This document shows positions 34,156 to 36,882 of a stretch of 36,882 nt of DNA, in pieces. The stretch is from NCBI GenBank assembly GCA_029245125.1, contig JAQWPZ010000270.1, positions 1-36,882 on the forward strand, given 5' to 3'. The translations under genes and the position numbers were made by a program. This DNA is from Rubripirellula sp. (GTDB taxonomy: Bacteria; Planctomycetota; Planctomycetia; Pirellulales; Pirellulaceae). Each line of letters starts with the position of its first letter. Positions within the stretch are counted from its first letter, which is position 1. The notes under the pieces are model-generated. The model searched no databases. It had not been told where the DNA came from and worked only from the letters and a program-made list of their open reading frames with translations.

Positions 34156-35994
34156 ATGCCTGCAAAAAACCTCATTACCGCTTGCGTTGCGTGGCTGCTA
34201 TTTCTGCTTGCCACGGTGGTGATGGTGCGCGCCGACGAGGTAGCGGTCCAGCATTTAGATCGGCTGGTTTCGCAGCAGCAATGGGACCAGGCGTTATTGT
34301 TGGCACGGGAGCTGGACGGCCGCGCGGATTCTGAAGTTGATTTGACGCTGTCACTTGCTCGCCTGGCTCGTGCCTTGCAGCAACAGAATGAGATTGATGA
34401 GGCGGCGGAGTTCTACCAGCGAGCGGTTCAGGCTTCCATTCGACCGGCGGCATCGGAGCTGTCACCAGAAACCGTGGTATTGGTTCGTCTGGCTGCGGGC
34501 GCAGTTCTGACAAAGGCCAAAAATTTCGGAGCGGCAATCGCAGCGACCAAGCCGCTGCTGCTAAAAGCATCGACTGCCACCGCACCGCAAAAACAAATCG
34601 CAGTCGCCATCTTGCTGAAGATCGGTGCGAATAGCCTATCGACAGGCGCCGCCTCGCAAGCCGCGGAAGCCTATTCGGTTGCGTTAGCGCACGCCAATCA
34701 AGCCCAGCTTCCAACAGCGATGCTGGGAAGTGCCTGGGCCACGGCAATCATGCGTGACCGCCCGAAGGAGGCTGCCAAAAAATTGACTGATTTCCTTGAT
34801 CAGTTCCCAGATCACCCGGATGCCGTGCGAGCCGCTCGCGCTTGCGTTGAATGTTACAAGCAAGCTGACATGCAAGCGGAAGCGACGGCGATGCAGACTG
34901 ATCTACTGCAACGCTGGCCTGATTCAACGGCTGCCATCGAATTCATCCGCTCGCATCGTGACACGGCTCCTGATCTCGTTCCTGTACCCGTGGCTGATTG
35001 GTTGATGGAGCAAGCAAAATCCGATCAGATAAGTGACTTCGATGTCGCGTTGACCGTACTCGGTTTGCAAATTGCCAGCACCCGCCAGGACATCAAAGCA
35101 TGGGGAGCCTTGGTTGAGCATTTGGCCACAATCGATCAGACAGGGCAAGCCGTTTCCGATGCCTTGTCTCACCTCAGTCAGTCTTCGCCAGCGGATGCTG
35201 AAAGACTTGCGACCCGCATGATCGCGCCACAAGACGAACAAAACGTGACTCCGAAAGGTCGCGAAGCAGCATGCCGTTGGGCGGCCCGCGATCAACGCTG
35301 GTCGATGTTGGCGTTCGCATCCGAGGCTGAGTCGCTAGAGAAAGAGGTCGAATCTCGCACGGCAACGGTGGAGCGTTTGATGGCTGAGGCGTTGGTTCAG
35401 ACCGGTAGGACGGCTGAAGCTTTGCCTTGGTGGAATCATCTGATTGAGACACATCAAGCGAGTGACTTTGCAACATTGATCCGTTGCGCGGAGGCTGAGA
35501 CGTCTGTTGGACGCGATGCCGAACTCGCCTCAAAGCGGATCGATGCGGCGCGGAATGCAGCGGGTAAAGATCGATTTCAGTTGACGCTGGTCAATTTACT
35601 GGATGCCGAGATGGCGATTCGCCGCAGGCGGTTTGACGAGGCTCGCGCTCATTTGGAAAGCGTGGTGCGTGAAAGTGATACCGACCGTGGGATTCGCGGA
35701 AGGGGGCAATGGCTGATCGGTGAAACGCACTACTTGCAGCAAGATTTTGCGTTGGCGATCGAGGCGTACCGTCGTGTAGAAGGAATCGATCCCGGTGGTA
35801 TCTGGGTTTCGGCAGCCTTAGTGCAGGCTGGTAAATCCTTTGAACAACTCGGTCGACCGCGTGAAGCTAGTTTGTGCTACGGACACTTACTGAGCCGATT
35901 TGCTGACACGACCCACGCCGTGTTAGCGCGACGCCGCATGGCGGCATTGAACGAAACAGATCCCAAAAACTCTTCACCAGCTCTTCGAAGATGA
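34156..35994 (+). CDS. Exported TPR-repeat protein
   Basis: 612 residues from ATG 34156, giving a clear signal peptide (LITACVAWLLFLLATVVMVRAD); a GTG at 34123 is possible but spoils it. The remainder is all-helical with tetratricopeptide-like pairs of helices, for example NEIDEAAEFYQRAVQA (about 80), DRPKEAAKKLTDFLDQFPDHPDAVRAA (about 195-230), TGRTAEALPWWNHLIE, and FALAIEAYRRVEGIDPGG with a final AGKSFEQLGRPREASLCYGHLLSRF (about 555-590). The last pattern resembles the Tol/Pal YbgF-like TPR. The TGA overlaps the ExbB/TolQ ATG as ATGA, so the two are translationally coupled. It is probably the periplasmic partner of a proton-driven envelope system. Confidence 0.88.
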   Translation: MPAKNLITACVAWLLFLLATVVMVRADEVAVQHLDRLVSQQQWDQALLLARELDGRADSEVDLTLSLARLARALQQQNEIDEAAEFYQRAVQASIRPAASELSPETVVLVRLAAGAVLTKAKNFGAAIAATKPLLLKASTATAPQKQIAVAILLKIGANSLSTGAASQAAEAYSVALAHANQAQLPTAMLGSAWATAIMRDRPKEAAKKLTDFLDQFPDHPDAVRAARACVECYKQADMQAEATAMQTDLLQRWPDSTAAIEFIRSHRDTAPDLVPVPVADWLMEQAKSDQISDFDVALTVLGLQIASTRQDIKAWGALVEHLATIDQTGQAVSDALSHLSQSSPADAERLATRMIAPQDEQNVTPKGREAACRWAARDQRWSMLAFASEAESLEKEVESRTATVERLMAEALVQTGRTAEALPWWNHLIETHQASDFATLIRCAEAETSVGRDAELASKRIDAARNAAGKDRFQLTLVNLLDAEMAIRRRRFDEARAHLESVVRESDTDRGIRGRGQWLIGETHYLQQDFALAIEAYRRVEGIDPGGIWVSAALVQAGKSFEQLGRPREASLCYGHLLSRFADTTHAVLARRRMAALNETDPKNSSPALRR

Positions 35995-36882
35995 ACGAAA
36001 CCAAACGACGTCCGTCCAATCGGCGACACCTAGCTTCTCATCGCAATCACCATGCGGCCGCACTTGTGTCACGGGTGATTCCGCTGCTGGTACTGGCAAT
36101 CGGTTCTTTGTGGTGGATGGGGTCAATGCAGGTAGCGATGGGCCAGTTTGCTGTTCCACCTGCCGGGAATCAGATTCAGGCGCAGCCATTTCCAGAGGCT
36201 TATATTGCGACTGCTCCACCCACGATTCCCTCTGCCGCGATGCCGACCCAGGCACCTGCTCAGCCGACTGAACCGGCCGCAGAGGAAGCGTCCGTGAGCG
36301 CGCCGGGTTGGATCGCCAAGATCGCCCAAGGCGGTTTGCTGATGGTCCCTTTGGCGGTTTTCTCGTTAATTGTGATTGCCTTGTCAGTGGAGCGGATGAT
36401 TGCGTTGCGTCGTGGACGTGTCATCCCGCGCCCGTTCGTGCGACGTTTCACAGAATGCGTTGAAGATGGTCAACTGAGCTACGATGAAGCGACTGAGTTG
36501 TGCGAAGAATTTGATTGTCCAGTTGCTGAGGTTTTTCGCTCCGCGGTGCGTCGCTGGGGTCGGCCGATGCTTGAGATCGAGCAGGCAGTCGTTGATGCTG
36601 GTGATCGCGTCGCCGATGGCTTGCGGCGTTTTCTGCGTGTCTTCCACGCGGTCAGTAATGTTGCCCCGCTCGTTGGATTGCTGGGTACCGTGTTAGGAAT
36701 GATCGAGGCCTTTGATACGATCAGTAGCCAAGAATCAATTGGCCGCCCCGAGCTCCTCGCCTCCGGGATTAGCAAGGCCTTGATGACGACCGCCGGAGGC
36801 TTGCTGGTCGCGATTCCTGCCTACCTCGCTTACATGTATTTCAGCAGCAAGTCCGACCGTTATCTGGGCGAGATCGATCGGC
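35991..36882 (+). CDS. ExbB/TolQ/MotA-family proton channel (5' part, runs off window)
   Basis: The frame opens at ATG 35991, overlapping the TPR stop by 4 bp, and continues 297 codons to the window end. A basic N-terminus and a helix (SRVIPLLVLAIGSLWWMG) are followed by a Pro/Ala-rich linker (about 55-105), a TM (LLMVPLAVFSLIVIALSVERM), a cytoplasmic region, and the family signature NVAPLVGLLGTVLGMIEAFDTI (about 224-245). The TM pair continues as ISKALMTTAGGLLVAIPAYLAYMYF. This is the MotA/TolQ/ExbB domain. The extra N-terminal helix and linker are typical of larger planctomycete and proteobacterial ExbB-like proteins. An ExbD-like gene is expected just beyond the window. Confidence 0.93.
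   Translation, partial: MNETKRRPSNRRHLASHRNHHAAALVSRVIPLLVLAIGSLWWMGSMQVAMGQFAVPPAGNQIQAQPFPEAYIATAPPTIPSAAMPTQAPAQPTEPAAEEASVSAPGWIAKIAQGGLLMVPLAVFSLIVIALSVERMIALRRGRVIPRPFVRRFTECVEDGQLSYDEATELCEEFDCPVAEVFRSAVRRWGRPMLEIEQAVVDAGDRVADGLRRFLRVFHAVSNVAPLVGLLGTVLGMIEAFDTISSQESIGRPELLASGISKALMTTAGGLLVAIPAYLAYMYFSSKSDRYLGEIDR

Overview
The window looks like chromosomal DNA of a planctomycete of the Pirellulales type (Rhodopirellula-like). The evidence is the gene families. They include a PSCyt1-DUF1549-DUF1553 protein next to a DUF1501 protein, a Pirellula-type membrane dehydrogenase with a C-terminal CxxCH domain, two secreted sulfatases, an FG-GAP repeat protein, and a secreted metalloprotease with a LEPR-XLL-like N-terminal signal, GEVED domain and dockerin repeats. 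GC content is moderate, genes are loosely packed on both strands, and many proteins are large and exported. I see no phage, transposase, rRNA, tRNA or CRISPR, so this reads as ordinary chromosome with some accessory character.

Layout. Positions 2-478 hold the 3' end of a serine hydrolase (beta-lactamase fold). Positions 762-5311 hold a cytochrome/DUF1553 plus DUF1501 pair. Positions 5859-8984 hold an alpha/beta hydrolase and an RND/MMPL exporter, which converges on the metalloprotease gene (8978-11560, minus). A secreted alpha/beta hydrolase (12050-13363, minus) faces away from a sulfatase (13675-15165, plus). A PilZ-domain protein and a 1156-residue glycine-rich, collagen-like protein follow on the minus strand (15205-19334). 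A tripartite tricarboxylate-type transporter lies at 19805-22894; its binding protein and small membrane subunit appear fused in one chain, and TctA follows. A heme-domain dehydrogenase (22896-25445, minus) diverges from a sulfatase plus FG-GAP protein pair (25798-28396). An OPT-family transporter and a small membrane protein form a minus-strand operon (28490-30937). It diverges from a CoA-disulfide-reductase-like flavoprotein with a rhodanese tail (31162-33063). After about 1.1 kb of repeat-rich DNA without a convincing gene come a TPR protein and an ExbB/TolQ proton-channel gene that runs off the window.

The genes mostly suggest breakdown of sulfated or complex polymers outside the cytoplasm (sulfatases, metalloprotease, heme-linked dehydrogenases, hydrolases) together with uptake of small organic molecules (Tct, OPT, an ExbB-driven system).

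The most unusual signals are structural. (a) There is a TctC-TctB fusion. (b) An 18-bp in-frame minisatellite expands a loop of the flavoprotein by 30 residues. (c) A 38-39-bp tandem array ends in a nested palindrome at 33274-33594. (d) Small tandem duplications recur in nearly every longer intergenic gap. No wholly new multi-gene system could be demonstrated from sequence alone.
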